DNA from: Kroppenstedtia eburnea
Lineage (GTDB): Bacteria > Bacillota > Bacilli > Thermoactinomycetales > DSM-45169
Direction: 5' to 3'
DNA length: 64,000 nt
Assembly (NCBI RefSeq): GCF_013282215.1
Contig: NZ_CP048103.1
Location: 186,001 to 250,000 of the forward strand
In this document: positions 27,995-37,311 of the stretch, piece after piece
Position numbering within the stretch: the first letter of the stretch is position 1
Layout: each line of letters begins with the position of its first letter
Position numbers and translations under genes: made by a program
The notes under the pieces: model-generated
What the model was told of the DNA's origin: nothing
Database searches by the model: none
The model's input: the letters and a program-made list of their open reading frames with translations, nothing else

Positions 27995-28300
27995 TAAGTG
28001 ATACGGGAACAAAGGGAGAGCATTCTCTGTCTCATTGGCAACCCAAACAGGTGATGACCGGGAGAGTACGGCGGAAGGGATTCGACAGAGAGGAGCTGCC
28101 AGGCTGAAAAAGCTCCGCTTCCCAACCGGCGGAAATGCACCCGTGAGCCGCCCCCCGAAGCCTCTGTCCCCGAGGTGGTAGGGCCGGGCCGGTCCCCGCC
28201 GTTAACGGGAAGAGCGGGTCGGACTTGAGGTCCGGCCAAGCAGAGTGGAACCGCGGATTCCATCCGTCTCTGCAGCCCTTGTGCTGCAGAGATTTTTTTT
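27995..28300 (+). promoter_or_regulatory. T-box leader, probably tRNA-Cys responsive
   Basis: A tRNA-sensing leader in front of cysE-cysS. The conserved T-box AGAGTGGAACCGCGG lies at 28242-28256. Stem I elements are visible: GGGAGAGTA, ACAGAGAGG and the distal hairpin with GCTGAAAAAGC. A TGC (Cys codon) followed by ACC at 28136-28138 fits the specifier position. The terminator TCTCTGCAGC/GCTGCAGAGA with eight T is at 28267-28300. Uncharged tRNA-Cys would favour the antiterminator and raise cysteine synthesis and charging. Placement of the specifier is by pattern, not by folding. Confidence 0.88.
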
Positions 28301-28350
28301 GGACCCGGATGATCATACCAGACCAGCCACGATTTAAGGAGGGGAGAGCT

Positions 28351-29091
28351 GTGAACCCATTTCGGCGGTGGAAAGAGGTTCGTTCCATCATGAAATCCGA
28401 TATTGATGCGGTTTTCGAGAGGGACCCGGCAGCCCGGAGTGTGACAGAAGTGGTTTTAACCTATTCCGGTTTGCATGCCATCTGGATGTACCGTATTTCC
28501 CACTGGTTTTATAAACATAAATGGTTCCTGATCGCCCGGATTCTCTCACAGCTGGCCCGTTTCCTGACCGGCATCGAAATTCATCCCGGCGCCCGCATCG
28601 GCCGCGGGTTGTTCATTGACCACGGGATGGGAGTGGTGATCGGCGAAACCTGTGAGATCGGCAACCATGTGACCATTTATCAGGGAGTCACCCTGGGAGG
28701 GACGGGCAAGGAAAAGGGAAAGCGCCATCCCACGATTGAAGATGGAGTGCTGATCGCCACAGGTGCCAAAGTTCTGGGATCGATGCGGATCGGTCGTGGC
28801 TCCAAGATCGGGGCCGGCTCCGTGGTGCTCAAGGAAGTGCCCCCCAACTCCACCGTCGTCGGAGTTCCCGGCCGTGTGGTGGTTCAGGACGGGGTTCGTG
28901 TCAAAACCTCCGGCGATCTGGATCATGCCAATCTGCCGGATCCGGTGGCGGAAACCTGCAAGGAGTTGGAGCACGACATCGACCGGCTGAGATGCCAATT
29001 GAAGCGCCTGATGAAGGAACTGGAAACCATTCGAGGGGAGCAGGAGCAGGATGACTTTGCGCGTGTTCAACACACAAACCAGAAAGCTTGA
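28351..29091 (+). CDS. cysE: serine O-acetyltransferase
   Basis: A 246-residue acyltransferase making O-acetylserine from serine and acetyl-CoA, first step of cysteine synthesis. The N-terminal helical part is followed by left-handed beta-helix hexapeptide repeats, with [18 protein letters not shown] and VVIGET containing the catalytic His/Asp. GTG at 28351 follows AAGGAGGGG by six bases. The C-terminal coding end overlaps cysS by 41 bp. Controlled by the T-box upstream. Confidence 0.95.
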   Translation: MNPFRRWKEVRSIMKSDIDAVFERDPAARSVTEVVLTYSGLHAIWMYRISHWFYKHKWFLIARILSQLARFLTGIEIHPGARIGRGLFIDHGMGVVIGETCEIGNHVTIYQGVTLGGTGKEKGKRHPTIEDGVLIATGAKVLGSMRIGRGSKIGAGSVVLKEVPPNSTVVGVPGRVVVQDGVRVKTSGDLDHANLPDPVAETCKELEHDIDRLRCQLKRLMKELETIRGEQEQDDFARVQHTNQKA

Positions 29092-30451
29092 ACCCTTCCG
29101 ACCGCAGCATGACCGGAAAGTCGCCATGTATGTGTGCGGGCCGACAGTCTACAACTACATTCATATCGGAAACGCCCGGGTGTTTGTCTTTTTTGACGTG
29201 GTCCGGCGGTATTTACGATATAAAGGGTATGATGTCACCTATGTGCAAAACTTCACCGACGTCGACGATCGGTTGATCGAATCGGCCAAGCGGGAGAACA
29301 CCACGGTGAAGGAGCTGGCGGAACGCTATATCCGGGCTTACTTCGATGATATGGATGCGCTCGGGGTGCAACGGGCCGATGTCCATCCCAAGGCGACGGA
29401 ACACATCCCCGAAATGCAGGAAGCGATCCTCACCCTGATCGACAAAGGATACGCTTATGAACGGGAGGGGGATGTCTACTACCGGGCCCTGCGGAAAGAG
29501 GACTACGGGAAGCTGTCCGGGCAGTCGGTGGAAGAACTGAATGCTGGGGCCCGGGTGGAAGTGAATGAGAAAAAGGAGACCCCGCTGGATTTCGCCTTGT
29601 GGAAAAAAGCGAAGCCCGGTGAAATCAGCTGGGAGAGCCCCTGGGGCCGCGGACGCCCCGGCTGGCATATCGAGTGCTCCGCCATGTCCAGGAAATATCT
29701 CGGGGACACCCTGGATGTGCATGCCGGGGGGATGGATCTCTGTTTTCCCCACCATGAAAACGAAATCGCCCAGAGCGAAGCCTGGACGGAAAAACCCTAT
29801 GTCCGGTATTGGCTTCACAATGGATATATCAACATGGGCAACGAAAAGATGTCCAAATCCCTGGGCAACGTTGTTCGGGTCCATGAATTGAGGGAACAAT
29901 ATGCACCCCGGGCTCTCCGCTATTTTCTGCTGTCGGCCCATTACCGGAATCCCATCTCCTTCAGCCATGAGGCGATCCGGCAGATCGAAGGCAGTCTGGA
30001 ACGCTTCGACACGGCGGTGACCAACCTGCATCACCGGATGGGGGCGGCTCAGGAAGGAGAGGCCGAACCCGAAGTGAGAGAGCGCCTCGCTTCCCTGACT
30101 GGGGAGTTTGAAGCGGCGATGGACGATGACCTGAACACCGCCAATGGGATCAGCGTCTTGCATGAGGCCGTCAAATTTGCGAATGAGACCGTGGCCCGTT
30201 CCGTTGTTCCCAAAGGTTCCCTCGCGATGTTGCTGGATTGGATCCATCGATTCGGGGGAGAAATTTTGGGACTGGTGACAGCGGGGGAAGAAGATTCCCT
30301 TGCGGGAGAGATCGAAGCCCTGATCGAGGAACGGCAACAGGCCCGTGCCGCCCGGGACTTCAAGCGGGCGGATGCCATTCGGGACCGGCTGGCGGCACAG
30401 GGGATTATTTTGGAGGATACACCACAAGGCGTTCGCTGGCGGAGGAAATGA
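29051..30451 (+). CDS. cysS: cysteinyl-tRNA synthetase
   Basis: A 466-residue class I synthetase. It shows the HIGN motif ([11 protein letters not shown], near residue 36), zinc ligands including the Cys in YVCGPTVYN and in HIECSAMS, the family segment [12 protein letters not shown] and KMSKS near residue 268. The start lies inside the end of cysE (41-bp overlap), showing translational coupling of cysteine synthesis and charging under one T-box. Confidence 0.97.
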   Translation: MTLRVFNTQTRKLEPFRPQHDRKVAMYVCGPTVYNYIHIGNARVFVFFDVVRRYLRYKGYDVTYVQNFTDVDDRLIESAKRENTTVKELAERYIRAYFDDMDALGVQRADVHPKATEHIPEMQEAILTLIDKGYAYEREGDVYYRALRKEDYGKLSGQSVEELNAGARVEVNEKKETPLDFALWKKAKPGEISWESPWGRGRPGWHIECSAMSRKYLGDTLDVHAGGMDLCFPHHENEIAQSEAWTEKPYVRYWLHNGYINMGNEKMSKSLGNVVRVHELREQYAPRALRYFLLSAHYRNPISFSHEAIRQIEGSLERFDTAVTNLHHRMGAAQEGEAEPEVRERLASLTGEFEAAMDDDLNTANGISVLHEAVKFANETVARSVVPKGSLAMLLDWIHRFGGEILGLVTAGEEDSLAGEIEALIEERQQARAARDFKRADAIRDRLAAQGIILEDTPQGVRWRRK

Positions 30452-30452
30452 G

Positions 30453-30884
30453 ATGGAGTCGATTCTGGGACAGACCGGAACACTGAAAAAACGACCGGAA
30501 GAGATCAACCCCCTGCTGTTGGCGTACATGGGGGATGCGGTCTATGAACTGTTCATCCGGCACCACCTGTTGGCGCGGGGAGAGACACGGGCCAACAAGA
30601 TTCACGGGCAGGCGGTCCGTTTCGTTTCCGCCGCCGCCCAGGCGGAGGCGGTCCGGATTCTGAAGGATTGGTTGACCGAAGAAGAAAAAGAGGTGGTCAA
30701 ACGGGGAAGGAACGCCAAGGCCAAAAGTGTACCCAAAAACGCCAACACACTTGATTATCGTTACAGCACCGGGTTGGAAACCTTGATCGGACATTGGTAT
30801 CTCACCGGAAACACTGATCGGTTGACGCAAGGGATGAAGCAGGTGATCCAATCACTGGAGGGAGCGTTGGAGGATGGAGAATGA
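30453..30884 (+). CDS. mrnC: Mini-ribonuclease III
   Basis: A 143-residue RNase III catalytic domain without the dsRNA-binding domain, which matures 23S rRNA in Bacillus. The acidic signature is LAYMGDAVYELFIR, and the second part RGRNAKAKSVPKNANTLDYRYST is family-typical. ATG at 30453 is one base after the cysS stop, with GGAGGAAATG overlapping the end of cysS. Its end overlaps rlmB by 11 bp. Confidence 0.94.
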   Translation: MESILGQTGTLKKRPEEINPLLLAYMGDAVYELFIRHHLLARGETRANKIHGQAVRFVSAAAQAEAVRILKDWLTEEEKEVVKRGRNAKAKSVPKNANTLDYRYSTGLETLIGHWYLTGNTDRLTQGMKQVIQSLEGALEDGE

Positions 30885-31617
30885 ATGGGTGATCGGCCGC
30901 CGGGCGGTGATGGAGGCTCTGAAGGCGGGACGCAGCATGGGCAAGCTTCTGGTGGCGGAAGGGGCCGGCAGGGGGAAGGGCGGGCTCGGTCCTTTGCTGG
31001 AAGAAGCCCGGCGACAGGGAGTCGATGTGCAGCAGGTTCCCCGCCAGACCTTGGACCGGGTGGCCGCGGGGCTCAATCATCAAGGAGTGGCGGCCCAGGC
31101 GGAACCCTGGCGCTATGCGGAGCTGGAAGAGCTGTTCCAACGGGCGGAAGAGCGGGATGAACCCCCCTTTATTCTCCTGCTCGATGGAATTGAAGATCCC
31201 CATAATCTCGGATCCATCCTTCGCACTGCGGATGCTTCGGGTGTTCATGGCGTGGTGATTCCCAAACGGCGGGCCGCCGGCCTCACACCGACGGTGGCCA
31301 AGACCTCCGCCGGCGCCGTTGAACACGTCCCGGTGGTCCGGGTGACCAACCTCAACCGGACCGCCGATGAGTTGAAAGAGCGGGGAGTATGGCTGGTCGC
31401 CGGTGATGCTGATGCCTCCGCCCGCTATGACGAGATGGATTATTCCCTTCCCGTCGCCCTCGTCATCGGCAATGAAGGGAAGGGAGTCAGCCGTCGTCTG
31501 AAGGAGAAGTGCGATTTTACCGTGGGTCTGCCCATGAAGGGGGCAGTCTCTTCCCTCAACGCTTCCGTGGCGGCGGCACTCCTGATGTATGAAGTGCTCC
31601 GCGGACGGGAGAAATGA
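30874..31617 (+). CDS. rlmB: 23S rRNA (guanosine-2'-O-)-methyltransferase RlmB
   Basis: A 247-residue SPOUT methyltransferase of the TrmH family. The N-terminal substrate domain is followed by the knotted domain with motif 1 EDPHNLGSILRTADASG, motif 2 VIGNEGKGVS and motif 3 SLNASVAAALLMYE. It is expected to modify a guanosine in the peptidyl-transferase region. Overlap with mrnC and a three-base gap to the next gene place it in the cysE operon. Confidence 0.93.
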   Translation: MENEWVIGRRAVMEALKAGRSMGKLLVAEGAGRGKGGLGPLLEEARRQGVDVQQVPRQTLDRVAAGLNHQGVAAQAEPWRYAELEELFQRAEERDEPPFILLLDGIEDPHNLGSILRTADASGVHGVVIPKRRAAGLTPTVAKTSAGAVEHVPVVRVTNLNRTADELKERGVWLVAGDADASARYDEMDYSLPVALVIGNEGKGVSRRLKEKCDFTVGLPMKGAVSSLNASVAAALLMYEVLRGREK

Positions 31618-31620
31618 GCT

Positions 31621-32130
31621 GTGAAGGACTTGGAAGAGTGGCTCATCGTGGATGGGTACAATGTGATCGGGGCTCATGAAGAGTGGGCTCTTCTCCCCTT
31701 GGAAGAAGCCCGCCACCAATTGGCGACCTTGCTGTCGGAATACCAGGCCACCTCCGGACGCCGGGTTTTCCTCGTCTTTGACGCTCACCGTGCTCCGGGG
31801 GCGGGATCCCGGTATTCGGAACAACAAATCACGATCTTTTACACCAAGGAACACGAGACGGCGGATCAGATGATCGAACGGCTGGTCAAACAGCATCGGA
31901 AGCCCGGGCGCCGAATCTATGTGGCCACCTCCGATTATCTGGAACAGCGGATCGTCTTCGGACAAGGGGCCTATCGCCTTTCCTCCCGGGAGTTGCTGGA
32001 GGAGTTCAGGCGGATGAAAGGGGATATTTCAAGCAAAATCAAGGAAGCCCGGGGGTCCAGGCCCACCCTGGGACAGGGACTGGGGGAGGAGGTATTGAAA
32101 ACACTGGAAAACTGGAGACGGAAAAAATAG
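31621..32130 (+). CDS. rae1: Rae1/YacP, ribosome-associated NYN-domain endoribonuclease
   Basis: A 169-residue NYN (PIN-like) nuclease. The N-terminus LIVDGYNVIGAHEEW supplies the first catalytic Asp; further acidic residues lie in VFDAHRAPG, ETADQMIERL and VATSDYLEQ. In B. subtilis Rae1 cleaves mRNA in the ribosomal A-site in a translation-dependent way. GTG start, three bases after rlmB. The C-terminal helix is basic. Confidence 0.9.
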   Translation: MKDLEEWLIVDGYNVIGAHEEWALLPLEEARHQLATLLSEYQATSGRRVFLVFDAHRAPGAGSRYSEQQITIFYTKEHETADQMIERLVKQHRKPGRRIYVATSDYLEQRIVFGQGAYRLSSRELLEEFRRMKGDISSKIKEARGSRPTLGQGLGEEVLKTLENWRRKK

Positions 32131-32138
32131 GTGAAAAA

Positions 32139-32168
32139 TTGACGTTTTTGTTGCAACTCAGCTATAAT
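32139..32168 (+). promoter_or_regulatory. sigma-A-type promoter of sigH
   Basis: TTGACG, 18 bp, TATAAT, ending 43 bp before the sigH start and just after the rae1 stop. Confidence 0.75.
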
Positions 32169-32211
32169 ATAGCTATCATGGTTTTCCAGCCAACGGGTCG
32201 GAGGGATGAAG

Positions 32212-32859
32212 GTGAGCGTCAATCTCCAATGTACGTTGACGGACTACGAATCGATGGCCGACGAAGAGCTGGTGGAATATGTCCGGGCGGATGACGGGGC
32301 CGCACTGGAACAATTGATCAACAAATACAAAAATTTCGTGCGTGCCAAAGCCCGCTCCTATTTCCTCATCGGAGCAGACCATGAAGATATTGTGCAGGAA
32401 GGCATGATCGGGCTGTTCAAGGCGATCCGGGATTTTCGCGGGGACAAGCTGGCTTCCTTCAAGGCTTTTGCCGAGCTGTGCATCACACGGCAGATCATCA
32501 CCGCGATCAAAACGGCGACCCGTCAAAAACACATCCCGCTCAATTCCTATGTTTCCCTAGACAAGCCCATCTACGATGAGGATTCCGACCGCACCCTGAT
32601 GGATATTTTGACAGGGGGAAGGGCCTCGGATCCGGAAGAGCTTTATATCAATCAGGAAGAGTTTGATGACATCGAGGACAAAATGTCGCAAATTTTGAGC
32701 GATTTGGAGCGCCAGGTGTTGATGTTGTATCTGGATGGACGCTCCTATCAGGAGATCGCCATCGACCTGAAGCGGCACGTCAAATCCATCGACAATGCCC
32801 TCCAGCGTGTGAAACGGAAGCTGGAGCGCTACCTCGAAGTGCGGGGGGTCTCCTCCTGA
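32212..32859 (+). CDS. sigH: sporulation sigma factor sigma-H
   Basis: A 215-residue sigma-70 family factor that directs early sporulation and competence genes. Region 2 contains ADHEDIVQEGMIGLFKAIRDF and FKAFAELCITRQIITAIK; region 4 contains LDGRSYQEIAIDLKRHVKSIDNAL. I chose GTG at 32212, six bases after GGAGGG; an ATG at 32206 abuts the SD and is unlikely. Own promoter upstream, hairpin overlapping the stop downstream. Confidence 0.95.
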   Translation: MSVNLQCTLTDYESMADEELVEYVRADDGAALEQLINKYKNFVRAKARSYFLIGADHEDIVQEGMIGLFKAIRDFRGDKLASFKAFAELCITRQIITAIKTATRQKHIPLNSYVSLDKPIYDEDSDRTLMDILTGGRASDPEELYINQEEFDDIEDKMSQILSDLERQVLMLYLDGRSYQEIAIDLKRHVKSIDNALQRVKRKLERYLEVRGVSS

Positions 32860-32893
32860 GGGGGAAATGGTTTTTGCGGAAAACCATCCCTCT
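32858..32893 (+). terminator. hairpin at the end of sigH
   Basis: ATGGTTTT and AAAACCAT pair across TGCGG, extended by GAGGG/CCCTC with a small bulge. It overlaps the sigH stop. Only TGTTTG follows, so termination strength is uncertain. The rest of the gap to rpmG (to 33040) holds no gene. Confidence 0.5.
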
Positions 32894-33029
32894 GTTTGCC
32901 ACGATTTCACCGTCTGTGGCCCTTGATTTCTCATTTCGACATGATCTGTCAATTTCCTTCTCTCTCTCGTAAAAAAATGAAAAGAATTCCCGACGGTTTG
33001 AAGTGGGGATACCGCGTCGATAATGGAGA

Positions 33030-33076
33030 GGCATGTCTTCTGATTCATTGACATGCCGTTCTTCGTATGATAATGT
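33030..33076 (+). promoter_or_regulatory. promoter of rpmG-secE-nusG with an inverted repeat over the -35
   Basis: TTGACA (33048-33053), 17 bp, TAATGT (33071-33076). GGCATGTC (33030-33037) and GACATGCC (33050-33057) form a perfect 8-bp inverted repeat whose half-sites are 20 bp apart, two helical turns, and the right half overlaps the -35. This is the geometry of a dimeric regulator site. Confidence 0.65.
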
Positions 33077-33140
33077 TGTTTGGGTATTTGTATGACGCCT
33101 GTAAAAATTTGTGGGCGCGGTACTCAAGGAGGTGTTTGTC

Positions 33141-33290
33141 TTGCGTGTTTTGATCACATTGGAATGCACGGATTGCAAGGAGCGCAACTATTCGTCCACT
33201 AAAAATAAACGGAATCATCCCGATCGTATGGAGTTCCGGAAATATTGCCCCCGTTGCAACGGGCACACCCTGCATCGCGAAACCAAATGA
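33141..33290 (+). CDS. rpmG: ribosomal protein bL33 (zinc-binding form)
   Basis: A 49-residue large-subunit protein with CxxC pairs (CTDC and CPRC) that bind zinc, and the family sequence [23 protein letters not shown] start at 33141 lies six bases after AAGGAGGTG. First gene of the rpmG-secE-nusG group. Confidence 0.95.
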   Translation: MRVLITLECTDCKERNYSSTKNKRNHPDRMEFRKYCPRCNGHTLHRETK

Positions 33291-33314
33291 TGTGAGATTT
33301 AGGGGGGGACGCTC

Positions 33315-33536
33315 ATGGGTTTTCTCGGCCGACTTGGCACCGGCATCAAACGGAGCGTGACCGGAACTGTCGACTTCTTCAAGACCGGCGTCGCCGAACT
33401 GAAAAAGGTTCGATGGCCCACGCGCCAGGAACTGATCAAGTATACGCTGGTCGTTGTGGTGACTGTCATTCTGGTTACGCTGTTTACCTTGTTGATCGAT
33501 ATGGGGATCGCTTCACTGATCGAGCAAATCAGGTAA
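33315..33536 (+). CDS. secE: SecE preprotein translocase subunit
   Basis: A 73-residue single-span SecE. The amphipathic helix with [18 protein letters not shown] precedes one transmembrane helix (about residues 42-65). With SecY and SecG it forms the protein-conducting channel. GGGGGG SD before ATG. Confidence 0.95.
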   Translation: MGFLGRLGTGIKRSVTGTVDFFKTGVAELKKVRWPTRQELIKYTLVVVVTVILVTLFTLLIDMGIASLIEQIR

Positions 33537-33580
33537 TCTTGTGTCATAAGGGGGGACAGGGCGCGCAATGCCCTGATTTC

Positions 33581-34114
33581 ATGGAGAAGAACTGGTATGT
33601 GGTCCACACCTATTCGGGCTACGAGAACAAGGTGAAAACCAATCTGGAAAAACGCGTCCATTCGATGGACATGCAAGATAAGATCTTTCGTGTTCTCGTC
33701 CCGACGGAAGAGGAAGTGGAACACAAGGACGGGAAAAAGAAAACGGTCCAGCGCAAGGTTTTCCCGGGATATGTGTTGGTCGAGATGGTGATGACCGACG
33801 ACTCGTGGTATGTGGTGCGCAACACCCCCGGTGTGACGGGCTTCGTCGGGTCACCTGGGGGCGGGGCGAAACCCACCCCCCTTATGCCCGAGGAAGTTCA
33901 CGCCATTCTCAACCAGATGGGGATGGAGGAAGCCCGGCCAAAGGTGGTCTTTTCCGTTTCCGAAAGCGTAAAGGTGACGGAGGGTCCCTTCGCCGACTTT
34001 GTCGGCACGATCGAAGAGGTGGATCCCCATCGCCGGAAGCTGAAAGTACTGGTGAACATGTTCGGTCGGGAAACCCCGGTGGAGCTCGATTTCAACCAGG
34101 TGGGAAAAATTTGA
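33581..34114 (+). CDS. nusG: NusG transcription elongation factor
   Basis: A 177-residue protein with an NGN domain ([50 protein letters not shown]) and a C-terminal KOW domain ([21 protein letters not shown]). It binds RNA polymerase and links it to the ribosome or Rho. The only good SD (AAGGGGGGA at ~33548) is 24 bases from ATG, but a CAGGGC/GCCCTG hairpin lies between and would shorten the distance. Confidence 0.96.
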   Translation: MEKNWYVVHTYSGYENKVKTNLEKRVHSMDMQDKIFRVLVPTEEEVEHKDGKKKTVQRKVFPGYVLVEMVMTDDSWYVVRNTPGVTGFVGSPGGGAKPTPLMPEEVHAILNQMGMEEARPKVVFSVSESVKVTEGPFADFVGTIEEVDPHRRKLKVLVNMFGRETPVELDFNQVGKI

Positions 34115-34226
34115 TCCCGTGTACGATCTTTCTTTTTGGCTGAAGTTGTGATAATGTGATTATGTTTGCTTCCGGCTGATTCGGGACTTGTGCCACATCC
34201 CGGACAGCACCCGGTTTTGTCTGACC

Positions 34227-34254
34227 GTGGGAGGGTTTAACCCGAGGGAACCAC
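34227..34254 (+). promoter_or_regulatory. possible L1-binding site in the rplK leader
   Basis: GTGGGAGGG, a short loop, CCCGAGGGAACCAC can fold with paired GTGG/CCAC. A similar GTGGGAGG...CCCG...ACCAC element precedes rplK in Bacillales, where L1 is thought to repress the L11-L1 operon. Assignment is by resemblance. Confidence 0.45.
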
Positions 34255-34277
34255 ATTCTGGAAGGGAGTTGGATGGT

Positions 34278-34703
34278 GTGGCCAAAAAAGTCATCAAAAT
34301 CGTCAAGCTGCAGATTCCGGCCGGCAAGGCCAATCCGGCACCGCCGGTGGGTCCGGCGCTGGGGCAGGCGGGCGTCAACATCATGGGCTTCTGCAAGGAG
34401 TTCAATGCCCGCACCTCTGATCAGGCGGGTATGATCATTCCGGTGGAAATCACCGTGTTTGAAGACCGTTCGTTCACCTTTGTGACGAAGACCCCTCCGG
34501 CAGCTGTTCTGCTGAAAAAAGCGGCAGGCCTTGACAAGGCTTCCGGAGAGCCGAATAAGAACAAAGTGGCCACGATCAAGCGGGACAAAATCCGTGAAAT
34601 TGCGGAATTGAAAATGCCCGACCTGAATGCCGCCGATGTGGAAGCCGCGATGCGGATGGTGGAAGGTACCGCCCGCAGCATGGGGATTCACATCGAGGAC
34701 TGA
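34278..34703 (+). CDS. rplK: ribosomal protein uL11
   Basis: A 141-residue protein binding the GTPase-associated region of 23S rRNA. The N-terminal [20 protein letters not shown] (flexible proline-rich switch region) and the C-terminal RNA-binding domain with GTARSMGI are complete. GTG at 34278 gives the usual VAKKV N-terminus; GGGAG is nine bases upstream. Confidence 0.96.
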   Translation: MAKKVIKIVKLQIPAGKANPAPPVGPALGQAGVNIMGFCKEFNARTSDQAGMIIPVEITVFEDRSFTFVTKTPPAAVLLKKAAGLDKASGEPNKNKVATIKRDKIREIAELKMPDLNAADVEAAMRMVEGTARSMGIHIED

Positions 34704-34785
34704 GCGTGGCTGCGCCGATGACCGCCACGGGTTGTCGGCGCGAGTGGGAGGATCATCCGTTATGACCACGAAGGGAGGAAACACC

Positions 34786-35484
34786 GTGGCTAAACATGGC
34801 AAGAAGTATCAAGATGCATTGAAGAAGATCGACCGGGAACAAGCTTACGAGCTGGAAGAGGCGCTCCAACTGGTGAAAGAGGTGGCCCCCGCCAAATTTG
34901 ACGAAACCGTCGAAGCCGCTTTCCGGTTGGGTGTGGACACCAAGCGCGCGGATCAGCAAGTGCGCGGTGCGGTGGTGTTGCCCCACGGAACCGGTAAGAC
35001 CAAGCGGGTGCTCGTCTTCGCCAAAGGGGAGAAAGCCAAGGAGGCCGAGCAGGCCGGTGCCGATTTTATCGGCGAGGAAGACCTGGTCAACAAAGTGAGC
35101 CAAGGCTGGCTGGAATTTGATGTGGTCATCGCCACCCCCGACATGATGGGGCAGGTGGGTAAGCTGGGCCGGATCCTGGGCCCCCGCGGACTGATGCCCA
35201 ATCCGAAAACCGGGACCGTCACCTTTGAGGTGGCCAAGGCTGTCGAAGAAGTGAAAGCGGGGAAAATCGAGTACCGCGCCGACAAGGCCGGCAACGTCCA
35301 CGCCCCGATCGGCAAGGTCTCCTTTGACACCGAGAAATTGGCCGAAAACTTCCGGGTCTTGATCGACACCTTGATCAAAGTCAAGCCGGCAGCCGCCAAG
35401 GGACAGTACATGAAGAGCGCCACCGTCTCTTCCACCATGGGACCGGGAGTCGGTGTCAACACTTCCGCTTTCACCGGCCGCTGA
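34786..35484 (+). CDS. rplA: ribosomal protein uL1
   Basis: A 232-residue L1-stalk protein and likely translational repressor of rplK-rplA. Signature [21 protein letters not shown] is near residue 125-145. GTG at 34786 after AAGGGAGGA gives the VAKHGKKYQ start. Confidence 0.96.
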   Translation: MAKHGKKYQDALKKIDREQAYELEEALQLVKEVAPAKFDETVEAAFRLGVDTKRADQQVRGAVVLPHGTGKTKRVLVFAKGEKAKEAEQAGADFIGEEDLVNKVSQGWLEFDVVIATPDMMGQVGKLGRILGPRGLMPNPKTGTVTFEVAKAVEEVKAGKIEYRADKAGNVHAPIGKVSFDTEKLAENFRVLIDTLIKVKPAAAKGQYMKSATVSSTMGPGVGVNTSAFTGR

Positions 35485-35532
35485 GTGGCGCCGGCAGTGA
35501 CATCAACCATCGCCGTCACAACTGAATCGGAT

Positions 35533-35658
35533 TCTGCCGTAGACAGCCGGGGCACCGGAGATGGTGCTTAAACATCCTGCCGAGGTATGAACATACATCC
35601 GTCCTGCGGGATGGGTTTGTTCCCGGCCTTCGTCTGTCTGCGAAGGCCTTTTCATTTT
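35533..35658 (+). promoter_or_regulatory. L10 leader with attenuator
   Basis: The region between rplA and rplJ shows the conserved L10-leader pattern: CCGTAGACAGCCGGGGCACC, AGATGGTGCTTAA, ATCCTGCCGAGGTAT, with kink-turn-like bulges. It ends in a terminator hairpin GGCCTTCG/CGAAGGCC with TTTTCATTTT (35625-35658). Excess L10-L12 complex is expected to bind and stop transcription into rplJ. Confidence 0.88.
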
Positions 35659-35690
35659 ACGGCGGTACTTTATTTGAGGAGGTGGATCCC

Positions 35691-36200
35691 ATGTCCACGG
35701 CAATTGAGAAAAAGAAGCAGGTTGTGGCTGAAATCGCCGACAAGCTGACCCAGAGCAAAGCGACGATCCTGACGGATTACCGCGGGCTCAGCGTCTCCCA
35801 GATGACTGAACTGCGGAAGCAACTCCGGGAAGCCGGTGTGGAGTACCAGGTGTTGAAAAACACCATGACCCGGCGGGCCACAGCCCAGACGAACCTGACC
35901 GAACTGGATGACAAACTGGTGGGGCCGACAGCCATCGCCTTCTCCAATGATGATGTGGTGGCACCTGCCAAGGTTTTGCACAAGTTCTCCAAGGAGAATA
36001 AAGAGCTGGAGATCAAGGGCGGAGTGGTGGAAGGGCGCGTGGTCAGCCTGGACCAGATCAAGGAACTGGCTGAACTGCCTTCCCGGGAAGGTCTCCTGTC
36101 CATGCTTCTGTCCGTGCTGCAGGCGCCGATGCGCAACTTCGCCCTGGCCGTCAAAGCGGTGGCCGACAAAGATGGCGAAGGCGAAAGCGCCGAAGCTTGA
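35691..36200 (+). CDS. rplJ: ribosomal protein uL10
   Basis: A 169-residue stalk base protein ([31 protein letters not shown]) whose C-terminal helix binds L12 dimers. ATG at 35691 follows GAGGAGG by eight bases. Controlled by the L10 leader. Confidence 0.96.
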   Translation: MSTAIEKKKQVVAEIADKLTQSKATILTDYRGLSVSQMTELRKQLREAGVEYQVLKNTMTRRATAQTNLTELDDKLVGPTAIAFSNDDVVAPAKVLHKFSKENKELEIKGGVVEGRVVSLDQIKELAELPSREGLLSMLLSVLQAPMRNFALAVKAVADKDGEGESAEA

Positions 36201-36269
36201 GTTTGGTTTTGTGACTGACTCCCTGTCACGGGGATCCCGTGAAAAATACACTTATCAGGAGGTACCATC

Positions 36270-36635
36270 ATGAGTAAAGAGCAAATTCTTGAAGCCATCA
36301 AAGGCATGAGCGTGCTCGAATTGAACGACTTGGTAAAAGCGATCGAAGAAGAGTTCGGTGTCACCGCCGCTGCTCCCGTCGCTGTGGCCGGAGCTGCCGC
36401 AGCCGGAGAAGCTGCTGCAGAGCAGACTGAATTTGACGTGATCCTGGCTGCCGCCGGCTCCTCCAAGATCAACGTCATCAAGGCTGTCCGGGGAATCACC
36501 GGTCTGGGTCTGAAAGAAGCCAAGGCGCTGGTGGACGGTGCCCCGGCTCCGGTCAAAGAAGGCGCCTCCAAGGAGGAAGCCGAAGAAATCAAGTCCAAAC
36601 TGGAAGAAGCCGGTGCTACGGTGGAGTTGAAGTAA
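36270..36635 (+). CDS. rplL: ribosomal protein bL12
   Basis: A 121-residue stalk protein. N-terminal dimerisation domain ([15 protein letters not shown]), Ala/Gly-rich hinge, and C-terminal factor-binding domain ([20 protein letters not shown]). AGGAGG precedes ATG. Terminator-like hairpin follows. Confidence 0.97.
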   Translation: MSKEQILEAIKGMSVLELNDLVKAIEEEFGVTAAAPVAVAGAAAAGEAAAEQTEFDVILAAAGSSKINVIKAVRGITGLGLKEAKALVDGAPAPVKEGASKEEAEEIKSKLEEAGATVELK

Positions 36636-36654
36636 ATCCGCCAGAAATGCCGGA

Positions 36655-36685
36655 CCCGCCGGCAATCAGCCGGCGGGTTTTCATT
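36655..36685 (+). terminator. terminator after rplL
   Basis: CCCGCCGG/CCGGCGGG stem with seven-base loop, then TTTTCATT. rsmC starts 18 bp later, so read-through is possible. Confidence 0.75.
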
Positions 36686-36702
36686 ATACGAGGTGAATGG
36701 GG

Positions 36703-37311
36703 ATGACAGACCACTATTTTTCCAAGGAACCCGGTGTGGCCAGGGATGAACGGGAAATTACCGCTCTACTGCGCGGGAAGACCTTTCGCTTTCTGGTGGA
36801 CGCCGGCGTTTTTTCAAAAAAAGGGGTCGACTTTGGCTCCCGGCTATTGATTGACACTGCCGAATTGCCTGAACGGGGGGAAATCCTGGATCTGGGATGT
36901 GGCTACGGACCGGTGGGGATCGCCTGTTCCGTCTTTGCGCCGCACTGCCGGGTCACGATGGTGGATCTCAACCGCAGAGCCTTGGAGCTGGCGCGGCGGA
37001 ATGCGGAACTCAACGGGGTTTCCAGCCATGTGGAGATCCTGGAGAGTGACGGGTTGTCCGCCCTCGGGAAGCGGCAGTTCGATTCCGTCCTGACCAATCC
37101 GCCGATCCGCACCGGCAAAAAGACGGTCTACCGGTTGTTTGGAGAGGCATATGAACAATTGGTGCCGGGGGGGTCGCTCTGGGTCGTCATCCGTAAACAA
37201 CAAGGAGGTGCCTCGGCCAAGAAGGAGCTGGAAACCCGGTTTGGCGAAGTGGAGATTGCGGAGAAGAAAAAGGGCTACTGGATCCTTCATGCCCGGAAAG
37301 CAAATGCATAA
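36703..37311 (+). CDS. class I SAM-dependent methyltransferase, RsmC-like (YbxB)
   Basis: A 202-residue methyltransferase with motif I ILDLGCGYGPVGI and motif IV DSVLTNPPIRTG, the NPP signature of N2-guanine rRNA methyltransferases. The conserved position between rplL and rpoB is that of Bacillus ybxB. ATG at 36703 has GAGGTG seven bases upstream; ATG at 36697 abuts the SD. Likely rRNA target, not proven by sequence. Confidence 0.88.
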   Translation: MTDHYFSKEPGVARDEREITALLRGKTFRFLVDAGVFSKKGVDFGSRLLIDTAELPERGEILDLGCGYGPVGIACSVFAPHCRVTMVDLNRRALELARRNAELNGVSSHVEILESDGLSALGKRQFDSVLTNPPIRTGKKTVYRLFGEAYEQLVPGGSLWVVIRKQQGGASAKKELETRFGEVEIAEKKKGYWILHARKANA

